From positions 1 to 34,160 of the forward strand of contig NZ_FOPH01000027.1 of assembly GCF_900113415.1 (NCBI RefSeq): a DNA stretch of 34,160 nt, read 5' to 3'. The DNA comes from Oribacterium sp. WCC10 (GTDB lineage Bacteria; Bacillota; Clostridia; Lachnospirales; Lachnospiraceae). Made by a program: the position numbers and the translations under genes. Below are positions 1-7,418 of the stretch, piece after piece. The notes beneath the pieces are model-generated. The model was given only the letters and a program-made list of their open reading frames with translations, was not told the DNA's origin and did no database searches. Numbering within the stretch: position 1 is the stretch's first letter; every line of letters begins with the position of its first letter.

Positions 1-17
1 GTTATTCGTGTTCGGGC

Positions 18-71
18 GGGTCATAAAGTCTCAAATCATCGTGCAAGCACGTGATTTGGTACTTTTGACCC
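18..71. repeat. Long imperfect palindrome (REP-like hairpin)
   Basis: A near-continuous stem of about 23 bp can be drawn by eye. GGGTCA (18-23) pairs with TGACCC (66-71), AAAGT (25-29) with ACTTT (61-65), CAAATCA (32-38) with TGATTTG (52-58), and CGTGC (40-44) with GCACG (47-51). Single-base bulges lie at 24 and 39, and the apical loop is tiny. A second, smaller inverted repeat (72-79 / 91-98) follows. There is no U-tract, so it is not a normal terminator. No convincing gene is seen in positions 1-340. The palindrome looks like a dispersed extragenic repeat, but no second copy is present in this window. Confidence 0.5.
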
Positions 72-208
72 TTACATCATTACATATCATTGATGTAACG
101 CATTTATCTTATGGAACTCATTCGTTAAGATATTGGAATGATTCAGCATTCATAAATCACATAAAATGTAAAGCTGATCACTTCATGTCAACTTCATTTT
201 AAGCTACT

Positions 209-255
209 AAAAAAGACTTTAGATGTCCCAATAGTGATATCTAAAGTCTTTTTTT
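209..255. terminator. Bidirectional intrinsic terminator after garK
   Basis: A perfect stem of about 15 bp (arms 209-224 and 239-254, core GACTTTAGAT / ATCTAAAGTC) encloses a 14-nt loop. It has an A6 run on the left and a T7 run on the right, so it works as a rho-independent terminator on either strand. It lies about 90 nt beyond the garK stop and probably ends the garR1-PPC-garK transcript on the minus strand. Confidence 0.85.
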
Positions 256-340
256 ATCATTTTAAGATGGTATGCTGAACATTGTATCAAAACCATGACA
301 GGATTTTATCTTATCAGTGGTTGTCAAATGCTGTCGATAT

Positions 341-1486
341 TCATCCGGCACTGAGTGTCATACCGGCTTTGATGAACCTGAACATACGGACAGCACCCTT
401 ATAATAGAGATCTTCTGCATTATCAAGAGCATCCTTCAACGGCATTGGTCCGTCAACAGTTGTCATGATGGAGCTGATACCATGCTCATAGATCTTCTCA
501 TAGTCAGGGCCAAGACTTCCGCAAAGCGCAGCCACCGGCACCTGATGATTCTTCGAACGATCCCCTATACCCTGCATAACCTTTCCGAAGCAGGACTGCC
601 AGTCGGTTCTGCCTTCACCGGTTACAACAAGATCAACTCCCTTTAAACGTCCATCAAAGTCAATGAGATCAAGTACCGTATCGATACCGGATTTCATCTC
701 TGCTTTCAGGAATACCTTAAGAGCGGCTCCCAGACCTCCGGCAGCACCGGTTCCCTGAATCTCATCGGGATTGATACCGAATTCTTTAATGATCACATCC
801 CTATAGTTCTTCATTCCGCTCTCAAGCTCATCCAGTATCTCAGGAGTACCGCCCTTCTGTTTTCCAAAAGTATAAGTCGCTCCGTCAGGACCGCAAAGAG
901 GATTGGTTACATCACACATAACAGTGAAATGAGCATTCTTCACAGCAGGATCAAGACCGGTGACATCTATATGTCGTACTTTTACAAGGTCACTGCCCTT
1001 TCCTTCAAGTTCCTTACCATCTTCATCTATAAATCTTATTCCGAGAGCTCTTGCAAATCCCATGCCGCCATCGTTTGTGGCCGAACCACCGATGGCAATG
1101 GCTATATCTGTATAACCCTCGTCAAGAGCCGCTTTAAGAAGCTCTCCTGTTCCATAAGTAGTTGTATTTAACGGATTTCTTTTATCTTCAGGAACCATAG
1201 GAAGTCCTGAGGCTGCTGCCATCTCAAGTATGGCCTCTTTATCCGAAAGCTTTCCGTAGAAGGCATGTTCCGTTTCCATGAGCGGTCCATGGACATCAAC
1301 ATTAACAATCTCACCATGTCTTGCTTTAACTACAGCTTCTGTTGTTCCCTCACCGCCATCAGCAACGGGAACACCATCCGTCTCACACTCTCCAAATACC
1401 TCGCGAACCGCCTTATTGAGCAATTCGATGGTCTGGTCACTTGATAAAGTTCCCTTAAATGAGTCTGATGCAAATAAAAATTTCAT
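341..1486 (-). CDS. garK: Glycerate 2-kinase (GarK family)
   Basis: The product is 381 aa, the usual length of the GarK/GlxK family. It opens with the characteristic ASDSFKGTLSS segment and carries the Gly-rich IAIGGSATNDGGMGFARALG-type stretch (about residues 131-150) and VTGEGRTDWQS (about 288-298) that mark glycerate kinase. It phosphorylates D-glycerate with ATP, in this family to 2-phosphoglycerate, which enters glycolysis. Its start is preceded by GAGGAAT, and the stop of the upstream PPC gene lies only 12 nt away, so the two are almost certainly cotranscribed and possibly translationally coupled. It is the last gene of the island and supplies the final step after tartronate semialdehyde reductase. 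Confidence 0.95.
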   Translation of the reverse strand: MKFLFASDSFKGTLSSDQTIELLNKAVREVFGECETDGVPVADGGEGTTEAVVKARHGEIVNVDVHGPLMETEHAFYGKLSDKEAILEMAAASGLPMVPEDKRNPLNTTTYGTGELLKAALDEGYTDIAIAIGGSATNDGGMGFARALGIRFIDEDGKELEGKGSDLVKVRHIDVTGLDPAVKNAHFTVMCDVTNPLCGPDGATYTFGKQKGGTPEILDELESGMKNYRDVIIKEFGINPDEIQGTGAAGGLGAALKVFLKAEMKSGIDTVLDLIDFDGRLKGVDLVVTGEGRTDWQSCFGKVMQGIGDRSKNHQVPVAALCGSLGPDYEKIYEHGISSIMTTVDGPMPLKDALDNAEDLYYKGAVRMFRFIKAGMTLSAG

Positions 1487-1498
1487 TATGATTCCTCG

Positions 1499-1927
1499 TC
1501 AGTCAAACTTGAACAGATTAAGTCCTGTATTTGTGATGTTATCCTTTTCTCTTCCAACGTGTCCATCAATCACTGTAATAAACAGTTCTGATGTCCCGCT
1601 TATCCTGACTTCCTTCAGATGTCCACCATAGGTATGACCTTCCGAATCGGAAGCGTTGATGTGGATGTGAAGATACGGTTTCCCATTTATTTCGGTAATA
1701 TTTCCAACAATTGATGTTATCTCAAGAGGAATATCAAGTCTTGTCTCATTGAACTGCTGCGCATCGACATCGTACAATCCCATAACAAGATGGTCAGCCG
1801 CACCGAGACCAACAATCGATCCAAGCCTTATATTCTCTTCCTCGCACACCTTTGTAACAGACGCCATGATTTCCTCACCGCGGTCTACCCTTAAAACTAT
1901 CTGATCTCCAAATACTCTGTAATCCAC
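1499..1927 (-). CDS. PPC / DUF296-domain protein, GTG start
   Basis: This is a single-domain PPC (plants and prokaryotes conserved, DUF296) protein of 142 aa. Visible family marks are the Gly-rich SIVGLGAADHLVMGLYD segment and the histidine cluster HIHIN...GHTYGGH, thought to bind metal in prokaryotic members. I chose the GTG at 1927-1925 because GGGAGGAA stands 6 nt upstream of it. The in-frame ATG at 1972 has no good ribosome binding site and sits against the 1981-2011 hairpin. The family includes DNA-binding AT-hook relatives in plants, but the bacterial function is largely unknown. Its position between garR1 and garK suggests a role in glycerate or tartronate-semialdehyde metabolism or its control; that is inference only. 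Confidence 0.85.
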   Translation of the reverse strand: MDYRVFGDQIVLRVDRGEEIMASVTKVCEEENIRLGSIVGLGAADHLVMGLYDVDAQQFNETRLDIPLEITSIVGNITEINGKPYLHIHINASDSEGHTYGGHLKEVRISGTSELFITVIDGHVGREKDNITNTGLNLFKFD

Positions 1928-1980
1928 TCTATGTTCCTCCCAATGAATGATTTCAAACAATCCATTATACATCCATCATG

Positions 1981-2011
1981 AAAGTGACAGACATCTAATG
2001 TCTGTCACTTT
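1981..2011 (-). other. Perfect 14-bp intercistronic hairpin (garR1 / PPC)
   Basis: Arms AAAGTGACAGACAT (1981-1994) and its exact complement (1998-2011) enclose a 3-nt loop, in the gap between the garR1 stop and the PPC start. Only three T follow the stem on the minus strand, so termination should be weak. A processing, stability or partial-terminator role within the operon is more likely. Confidence 0.6.
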
Positions 2012-2048
2012 TAAACGATAACATACTTTGAGCAGCAACCGCTTATGA

Positions 2049-2939
2049 TCAGTCTTCCCTGACGGAAACACCGGTCATTCTCTCATAGTATCTTACAATA
2101 TCATCATGATCGCAGTCAGCCTCATCATGATTCATAAGCTCCTGCATAACTTCCATCATATGTGCTGTCATAGGAACAGGCATGTTGATTGCATGAGCGG
2201 CATTTAATGCATTGGTGAGATCCTTGATATGAAGTTTGATGCGGAATCCCGGATTGTAATTTCCGGAAAGCATCATAGGAGCCTTGGCATCAAGAACTGT
2301 TGAGCCTGCCAATCCGCCTCTGATAGCTTCGTAAACAAGTCTCGGATCAGTTCCGGCCTTCTTTGCAAAGGTTAATGCCTCTGCAACAACACCGATGTTT
2401 GCAGCAACAATCATCTGGTTCGCGAGCTTCGCAACATTTCCGGAACCGCTTGGTCCTACATAAACAACTGATGAAGCCATCGCCTTAAGTACTGATACGT
2501 ACTTGTCAAATGTTTCCTTCTTTCCGCCGACCATAACAGAAAGTGTTCCGTCAATAGCCTTTGGCTCACCACCTGATACAGGACAGTCAAGCATATCGAT
2601 ACCCTGTTTTGCAAGCTCTGCAGATATCTTCTGTGATTCAACCGGATCGATAGATGACATATCAAGAACTGTCACATCTGATCTGCCGCCTTCGATGACA
2701 CCGCCTGCTCCAAGTGTAACCTCACGAACCTGTGGGCTGTTTGGAAGCATGGTGATGATTACTTCACATCCCTGCTTTACTTCATCTGCTGCATTCCTGG
2801 CACCTTTCGCTCCAAGAGCAACAAACTCATCTATAACTTCCCGCTTATGTGTTGTAACAACTACATCATGTCCTGCCTTGATAAGGTTCTTAGCCATCGG
2901 CTTACCCATGATTCCAAGTCCGACAAATCCTATCTTCAT
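2049..2939 (-). CDS. garR: 2-hydroxy-3-oxopropionate (tartronate semialdehyde) reductase, copy 1
   Basis: This 296-aa member of the beta-hydroxyacid dehydrogenase family reduces tartronate semialdehyde to D-glycerate. It shows the N-terminal Rossmann motif GFVGLGIMGKPMAKN (about residues 4-18), the substrate-binding DMSSIDP and PVSGGEPKAIDGTLSVMVGG segments, and the catalytic Lys in GNVAKLANQ (about 171). The start at 2939 is chosen from AGGAG about 7 nt upstream; an ATG 27 nt earlier lacks one and would add residues absent from the paralogue at 7419-8309. After strand beta-2 it reads TTHKR (29-33), where copy 2 has YDFNQ. Loss of the acidic residue and gain of Lys/Arg suggest NADPH preference. 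It is followed by the PPC gene and garK on the same strand. Confidence 0.93.
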   Translation of the reverse strand: MKIGFVGLGIMGKPMAKNLIKAGHDVVVTTHKREVIDEFVALGAKGARNAADEVKQGCEVIITMLPNSPQVREVTLGAGGVIEGGRSDVTVLDMSSIDPVESQKISAELAKQGIDMLDCPVSGGEPKAIDGTLSVMVGGKKETFDKYVSVLKAMASSVVYVGPSGSGNVAKLANQMIVAANIGVVAEALTFAKKAGTDPRLVYEAIRGGLAGSTVLDAKAPMMLSGNYNPGFRIKLHIKDLTNALNAAHAINMPVPMTAHMMEVMQELMNHDEADCDHDDIVRYYERMTGVSVRED

Positions 2940-3369
2940 ATCTTTTCTCCTCTTCTCAGGAAACATCCTGTATAGTTCCTGACGGATGGTTCCTTCACAA
3001 TATTAAAGATCCTGTTAATCGCTGTTTTTCTTTTGTCCGCGTAGAAAATCATCGCATTAAGTTTATCTTTACCTTAAAGATCACTATTACTCTCTGAAAT
3101 CATCATTTCTTCTTTGGTAATCTTTACGATCATATCTTATTAAATATCTCATTTATAAACAATCTCAAATCATCACAAAGGACGTCAGTAATTTTGCTTC
3201 ATACGTCAAAACAATTCGAGACATTTCAAATAGTTTCAATACAGCTCATATTCTGTCAAAATACATCAGAATCCGACCATACATGCTGAATTGCAGATGA
3301 GATCCAAGTCGAGGTGCCGGTTTGTAAGGTGAGATGCGGCCATCCATCCCTCATCATCACACACCCGGT
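2940..3369. other. 430-bp non-coding region between regulator and garR1
   Basis: No credible gene is seen on either strand. It is AT-rich, with several TTTGAAAT / TTGAAAC-like words on the minus strand and a short inverted repeat, GACGT-N17-ACGTC, near 3181-3207. A perfect TTGACA on the minus strand (plus 3254-3259) has no good -10 at normal spacing. No terminator is visible after the regulator gene, so read-through into garR1 is possible. No -24/-12 (sigma-54) promoter was recognised. Confidence 0.4.
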
Positions 3370-4950
3370 TCAAAGTATGTCATATCTCTTCAGTTTTCTC
3401 CAAAGTGTTGTTTTGCTTATTCCAAGCTCTGCAGCGGTTTTCTCTCGATTTCCCATGTTTTTGCTGATGATCTTTAGTATGCGATCCCTTTCAAGATCCT
3501 GAACAGTCAGGTTACGGATAACCCTTTTCCCGTTCCCGGAAAACTCCGCCATTCCGAAATCCTCTTTTTTGTCATAAATAGTCTCATCCACCATGTCACC
3601 GCTTTCACTACAGTTCTCAGCAACCTCAGAAAGTCTGTCTACGGTTTCTTTTCCATAAAGCTCATCATATAGTTCTTTTATATCTGCCGCCTTCAGGTTT
3701 CTGTGCTCTGCGCTTATAACAAGTCTCTCTATAAAACTTTCAAGCTGAATCCTACCTCCATTCCATCCATGAAGCTCCAGTTCCTTCTCTCCGTCCTTTG
3801 TAAGAATATGATACTTTCCATAGCGTTCCGTCACGCTCTGCATATAGACATTGGCAAGATATGCGATGTCCTCAGGTGTCTCCGAAAGAGACGGGATTTT
3901 GATGACAAATGCAGACATCCTTGCGTAAAGATCGGGTATGAAATGAACCATGTAGTTTTCATTCTTTGCCACCATGATGACATGCCTGAACATCAGGATC
4001 TCAAGCAGTTTCTTTTGCGATCTTTCATCCAGATACTCTATATTGTTTATAACGAGGGAACCCTTAAGAGAATCATTGACCTTTCCATTACGACCGTATA
4101 GATCATCATAGGCAGACTTACCCTTCTCACAGTCATAAATAACAAGTTTTTCCTTTGAGTGTTTCGAGCTGTTATGTATGGCATTGATAAAGGCTCTATG
4201 AAGATTTCCCACAGGTTCAACGATAATCTTTGGACAATCCGTCTTTGAAAGCTTTTCCGCAAGATCCACAGCTTTCTGCATCTTCTGACTCTTATATGGA
4301 AAATTCACAAATGAATTATCTTCTTTACCTGCTCCCTTTTCCTTAATGCGTATACCATTAACCGGTATCTCGCCGTTCTCAAATGTATCCGCAAGGAGAA
4401 ATGCCTCTTTGATGGCATTTTTCACCGCATCCTCAGTATTTGCGAGATACAGCGCCGGTATTCCTGCATTATCTGCCATGCTGAGAACCGTGGATCCCCC
4501 TATGATAAGGTCTGCTTTGTCCTCTATCGCCTGCATGGCAGCAGATTTCAAAAGCTCAGGATTCTGTATAAGATACTCTCTTAAGTTGACTCCACACTTT
4601 TCTCCTATACCGGTCATATCACAGGCCATATTTTTGGACATGACTATAGCGATATTAGGATTCTTCTTCCCTAAAATCCGCTTCGCCCTTTCAAGCATAT
4701 TTATGAGTCCCTGTCGCGTCATGATTATCTCCACAACAGAAACATCCGTATACTGTTTTATGACTGTGGCCTGAAGACCTCTCGCTATAATGATGTCTGC
4801 CCCCTGGTTTATGGCCTGACGGGCTTCTGTCACTGCACTTTCCGTTTCAATTACTTTCATCAGAAAAAGACGCTTCTTCATTTCCTGCAGAACATCATGG
4901 GAAAGTCTGAACAGTTCATCATTGGGTACCAGTAGCGCTATATTCGCCAT
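3370..4950 (-). CDS. PrpR_N-type transcriptional regulator with degenerate sigma-54 AAA+ domain
   Basis: The 526-aa product has three parts. Residues 1 to about 185 match a PrpR N-terminal sensor fold (two Rossmann-like lobes, with the ADIIIARG motif typical of that family). Residues about 220-430 keep the outline of a sigma-54 activator AAA+ module. A Fis-type helix-turn-helix ends the protein (about 488-526, NREKTAAELGISKTTLWRKL). The AAA+ part is broken at every key site. The Walker A loop is replaced by EPVGNLHRA (245-253) with no Gly-Lys, the GAFTGA loop is deleted, and Walker B LFLDEI has become LVINNI (299-304). It should therefore neither hydrolyse ATP nor remodel sigma-54 holoenzyme. 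GGAGGAGAT lies directly before the ATG. As the gene upstream of garR1-PPC-garK, it probably controls the island in response to a small acid; ligand unknown. Confidence 0.85.
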   Translation of the reverse strand: MANIALLVPNDELFRLSHDVLQEMKKRLFLMKVIETESAVTEARQAINQGADIIIARGLQATVIKQYTDVSVVEIIMTRQGLINMLERAKRILGKKNPNIAIVMSKNMACDMTGIGEKCGVNLREYLIQNPELLKSAAMQAIEDKADLIIGGSTVLSMADNAGIPALYLANTEDAVKNAIKEAFLLADTFENGEIPVNGIRIKEKGAGKEDNSFVNFPYKSQKMQKAVDLAEKLSKTDCPKIIVEPVGNLHRAFINAIHNSSKHSKEKLVIYDCEKGKSAYDDLYGRNGKVNDSLKGSLVINNIEYLDERSQKKLLEILMFRHVIMVAKNENYMVHFIPDLYARMSAFVIKIPSLSETPEDIAYLANVYMQSVTERYGKYHILTKDGEKELELHGWNGGRIQLESFIERLVISAEHRNLKAADIKELYDELYGKETVDRLSEVAENCSESGDMVDETIYDKKEDFGMAEFSGNGKRVIRNLTVQDLERDRILKIISKNMGNREKTAAELGISKTTLWRKLKRYDIL

Positions 4951-5103
4951 ATCTCCTCCAAAAAGTATATTTATAAATCCGAACGGGTAAGCACATTCAT
5001 TCGGATTCCGACCTGATCACTTACATTACTGTGGTATAAATCAATGCCTCATATCGATAATTTCAAATCATTTCAACCTGTTTCATTTTTGTATTTTAGC
5101 ATC

Positions 5104-5136
5104 AAAAAAGAGCATGGTACAGAAAACCACGCTCTT
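5104..5136 (-). terminator. Intrinsic terminator downstream of the aldo/keto reductase gene
   Basis: In minus-strand RNA, AAGAGCGUGG pairs with CCAUGCUCUU (one G-U pair), followed directly by a run of U (plus 5104-5109). It ends transcripts from the aldo/keto reductase and upstream genes before the regulator gene. Confidence 0.8.
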
Positions 5137-5179
5137 AGTAAGATTAGAAATACTGATGTCTGTATAAGCATTATTACTG

Positions 5180-5301
5180 AGGAACCACTGATTATATCAG
5201 TGGTTCCTCATAGCCTCCTGCGTCGGGCACGGATTTTCATATGAATTTGATGCTTCGCATCAAAAATCCGGCCAGAGAAACGCTTTAATCAGCGTTTCCC
5301 T
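5180..5301. mobile_element. MITE-like element, copy A
   Basis: This 122-bp segment consists of three hairpins: AGGAACCACTGA / TCAGTGGTTCCT at the left, CGGATTTT...AAAATCCG with an inner GATGC / GCATC in the middle, and GAAACGCT / AGCGTTTC at the right. The outer ends are inverted relatives of each other (AGGAACCACTGATTA against AGGGAAACGCTGATTA), giving terminal inverted repeats. By eye it is close to 80% identical to the segment at 15727-15849. There is no coding capacity and no clear target duplication. Confidence 0.6.
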
Positions 5302-5391
5302 TAAACTCTGAGTTTTAAATGTCAGCAGATCAAAAGCTCCCGCATCTATAAATCATACGGTGTACCTTTAATAGCGGTAATACACCTCCCA

Positions 5392-6246
5392 TTACTGCAT
5401 ATCAAGATATTCCTTGCGGGTCGGCGCAGGATATGCCTTGTCTATGAGAGCAAGTTCCTCTTCTGTCAGTTCAATACTGTCTGCATGAGCATTGGACAGA
5501 GTATGCTCGGGTCGCGAACTCCTTGGTATAGCGATGGTATGTCCGTTCCTTATGTTCCACGCAAGAAGGATTTCCGGTACAGCTACCCCGTATTTCTTGG
5601 CAATTTCCTCTAAAGTATGATTCTGCATGAGACCTCTCTTCAGTGAACCTGCCTGGGCAAGCGGACAGTAGGACATAAGTGCCACATTATGCTCCAACAT
5701 CCAAGGAAGCAAAGAGTACTCTATACCTCTTGAACCTGTATGATAAAGAACCTGATTCACAAGGCAGTTCTTTCCATCCGGTACACTCCAAAGTTCCTCC
5801 ATGTCATCTATATCAAAGTTAGAAACGCCCCATGCTTTGATAAGACCCTCTGCTCTAAGCTCCTCAAGTCTTGAAACTGTCTCTGAAAGCTTAAAGGAAC
5901 CTCTCCAGTGATAAAGATACAGGTCAAGATAATCCACTCCCATGCGGGAAAGACTTCTTTGAAGAGCCTGACGCATTCGTTTTCCGCCTGCATTTGTGGG
6001 AAGAACCTTTGAAACCAGATATAGACTTTTCCTGTCAACGGTACTGATTGCTTCGCCAAGCATATCCTCTGCTGCACCGTTTCCATACATCTCAGCTGTA
6101 TCAATGAGCGTCATTCCCGCTTCTATACCCTTACGAATACCATCTATCTCTCTTTTTCTCTGAAGACTGCTCTCACCGAGATACCAGGTGCCCTGTCCGA
6201 GAGCCGGTACTTTTATGCCATTTCCAAGTGTAACTTCATGTTTCAT
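5392..6246 (-). CDS. Aldo/keto reductase
   Basis: This 284-aa, full-length aldo/keto reductase is an NAD(P)H-dependent TIM-barrel enzyme that acts on aldehydes or ketones. The catalytic tetrad is intact: Asp49 and Tyr54 in LIDTAEMYGNG, Lys80 in LVSKVLP, and His113 in LYLYHWRG. The C-terminal cofactor motif IAIPRSSRPEH is also present. It resembles the bacterial 2,5-diketogluconate-reductase/YeaE branch. GGGAGG precedes the ATG. It lies 99 nt after the DapA-like aldolase gene on the same strand with no terminator between, so it probably shares that transcript. Its substrate may be a sugar-acid or aldehyde intermediate, but the sequence does not say which. Confidence 0.9.
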   Translation of the reverse strand: MKHEVTLGNGIKVPALGQGTWYLGESSLQRKREIDGIRKGIEAGMTLIDTAEMYGNGAAEDMLGEAISTVDRKSLYLVSKVLPTNAGGKRMRQALQRSLSRMGVDYLDLYLYHWRGSFKLSETVSRLEELRAEGLIKAWGVSNFDIDDMEELWSVPDGKNCLVNQVLYHTGSRGIEYSLLPWMLEHNVALMSYCPLAQAGSLKRGLMQNHTLEEIAKKYGVAVPEILLAWNIRNGHTIAIPRSSRPEHTLSNAHADSIELTEEELALIDKAYPAPTRKEYLDMQ

Positions 6247-6345
6247 AACTGCCTCCCATCATCCTGTGTATTAAATTAATAATACCACATGAACGATGAT
6301 GATTTCATTGAATATATAAGCTTTTTTAAGCTTTTTCCAATGCTA

Positions 6346-7245
6346 TCAGATGAGACCGGCTTCCTTCATAACCTTCCTGAAATAATCAAGTGTTGCAGCA
6401 TTTGTTGTTGGAAGTGATGGCAGATAAGGATCTCCTACATTTTCACCGCGGATGTTAGCCATATCCTTTGCGGCCACAGGGAATGAAGCCTTGTCCATAG
6501 CAAGACGAACAGGATTAAGCTTGAACTGAGCCTCACGTGAACCCTCAAAATCACCGGCTACGTACTTATTGTAAACATCGCCTATAAGCTCAGGCATGAA
6601 GTTTCCTGCAGTACATACGCCGCCTACAGCTCCAAGACAAAGAGATGCAAAAAGAAGTGTGTCCTTTCCTCCGAATACCTTGAAGTTAATGTCTCTGTTT
6701 CTTCTGATAAACTCCTCTGTAAGTGTGATATCTCCTGAGGTATCCTTCATTCCCACGATGTTTGGAACCGCATGGGCAATCTCTGTTACAAAGTCTGCGG
6801 TCATTCCATATCCCACACGCCCCGGATTGTTGTAAAGAAGAACAGGTGTCTCCGGAACAGCTTCGGCTATAGCCTTAAAATGATTGAAAAGTTCATCATG
6901 TGTAGGCTTCAAAAACATTGGCTGGAGAATGGAAACGCAGGCAGCTCCGTTTGCTACTGCCATCTTTGCCAGACGGATGCACTTCTTTGTATTGATGGCA
7001 CCGATTCCGAAATATACAGGAACTCTGCCGGCAGCCTGATCAACCATAATCTTGAGTCCTCTCTCCATCTCCGATTCTTCAAGCTGGTAGAACTCACCGT
7101 TTGAACCGAAAGCAAGAATTCCCTGAAGTCCGCCGTTGATAACATAATCAACCTGCTTTCTCATTCCTGCTTCGTCGATTTTCTCATCCTTATCGATAAC
7201 TGTGATGATAGGTACCACAACACCTTTGATAAAATCTGTATTCAT
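6346..7245 (-). CDS. DHDPS/N-acetylneuraminate-lyase-fold aldolase, candidate 5-keto-4-deoxyglucarate aldolase
   Basis: The 299-aa product is a class I (Schiff-base) TIM-barrel lyase of the DapA/NanA family. It has GSNGE (47-51, in place of the usual GTTGE), the catalytic Tyr138 in VLLYNNPGRVGYG, and the Schiff-base Lys167 in NIVGMKDTSGD. The start at 7245 follows AAAGGAT; the earlier ATG at 7269 has no ribosome binding site. Known functions in this family include dihydrodipicolinate synthase, KDG aldolase, sialate lyase and 5-dehydro-4-deoxyglucarate dehydratase (KdgD). The cluster has GarD, GudD, GarR and GarK but no GarL and no alpha-ketoglutarate-semialdehyde dehydrogenase. Retro-aldol cleavage to pyruvate and tartronate semialdehyde therefore fits better than the KdgD reaction. 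The exact reaction is inferred. Confidence 0.85.
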   Translation of the reverse strand: MNTDFIKGVVVPIITVIDKDEKIDEAGMRKQVDYVINGGLQGILAFGSNGEFYQLEESEMERGLKIMVDQAAGRVPVYFGIGAINTKKCIRLAKMAVANGAACVSILQPMFLKPTHDELFNHFKAIAEAVPETPVLLYNNPGRVGYGMTADFVTEIAHAVPNIVGMKDTSGDITLTEEFIRRNRDINFKVFGGKDTLLFASLCLGAVGGVCTAGNFMPELIGDVYNKYVAGDFEGSREAQFKLNPVRLAMDKASFPVAAKDMANIRGENVGDPYLPSLPTTNAATLDYFRKVMKEAGLI

Positions 7246-7324
7246 AAGATATCCTTTCGTATTAAACATTTTTCAAAATATAAAAACGCTCTTCACCCGA
7301 GCTGAATTTCCTTTTTATGCTTTG

Positions 7325-7368
7325 AAAAATCCCGGTACCGGATGTATCAAAACATTTACAGTACCGGG
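7325..7368 (-). terminator. Intrinsic terminator between garR2 and the aldolase gene
   Basis: CCCGGTAC (7331-7338) pairs with GTACCGGG (7361-7368). An additional ATGT/ACAT pairing lies inside the loop, and ATTTTT follows on the minus strand. It probably ends or attenuates the tctCBA1-MBL-garR2 transcript before the aldolase gene. Confidence 0.65.
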
Positions 7369-7418
7369 TGCATGCAAGTGATATATAACTATGGCTTATC
7401 CGGATTGCGGATCAGGCG

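Larger units (their letters stand above)
4951..5391. promoter_or_regulatory. Non-coding region upstream of the PrpR_N regulator
   Basis: This 441-bp stretch holds no gene. Near the regulator start there is an 8-bp inverted repeat, AATCCGAA (4976-4983) / TTCGGATT (5000-5007), separated by 16 bp. It overlaps the likely promoter (TATAAA / TATACT words on the minus strand, 4965-4975) and is a candidate autoregulatory operator. Further upstream are the terminator at 5104-5136 and the MITE-like element at 5180-5301, both listed separately. Confidence 0.4.

Noticed and set aside
8-202. Possible 64-aa gene on the plus strand at the left edge
   Set aside because: It overlaps the 18-71 palindrome, has no ribosome binding site and its product resembles nothing I recognise.
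3289-3330. Possible sigma-54 (-24/-12) promoter, GGCAC followed by TTGG on the minus strand
   Set aside because: The spacing is off by one and the essential GC at -12 is missing. The nearby regulator has also lost its sigma-54 contact loop.
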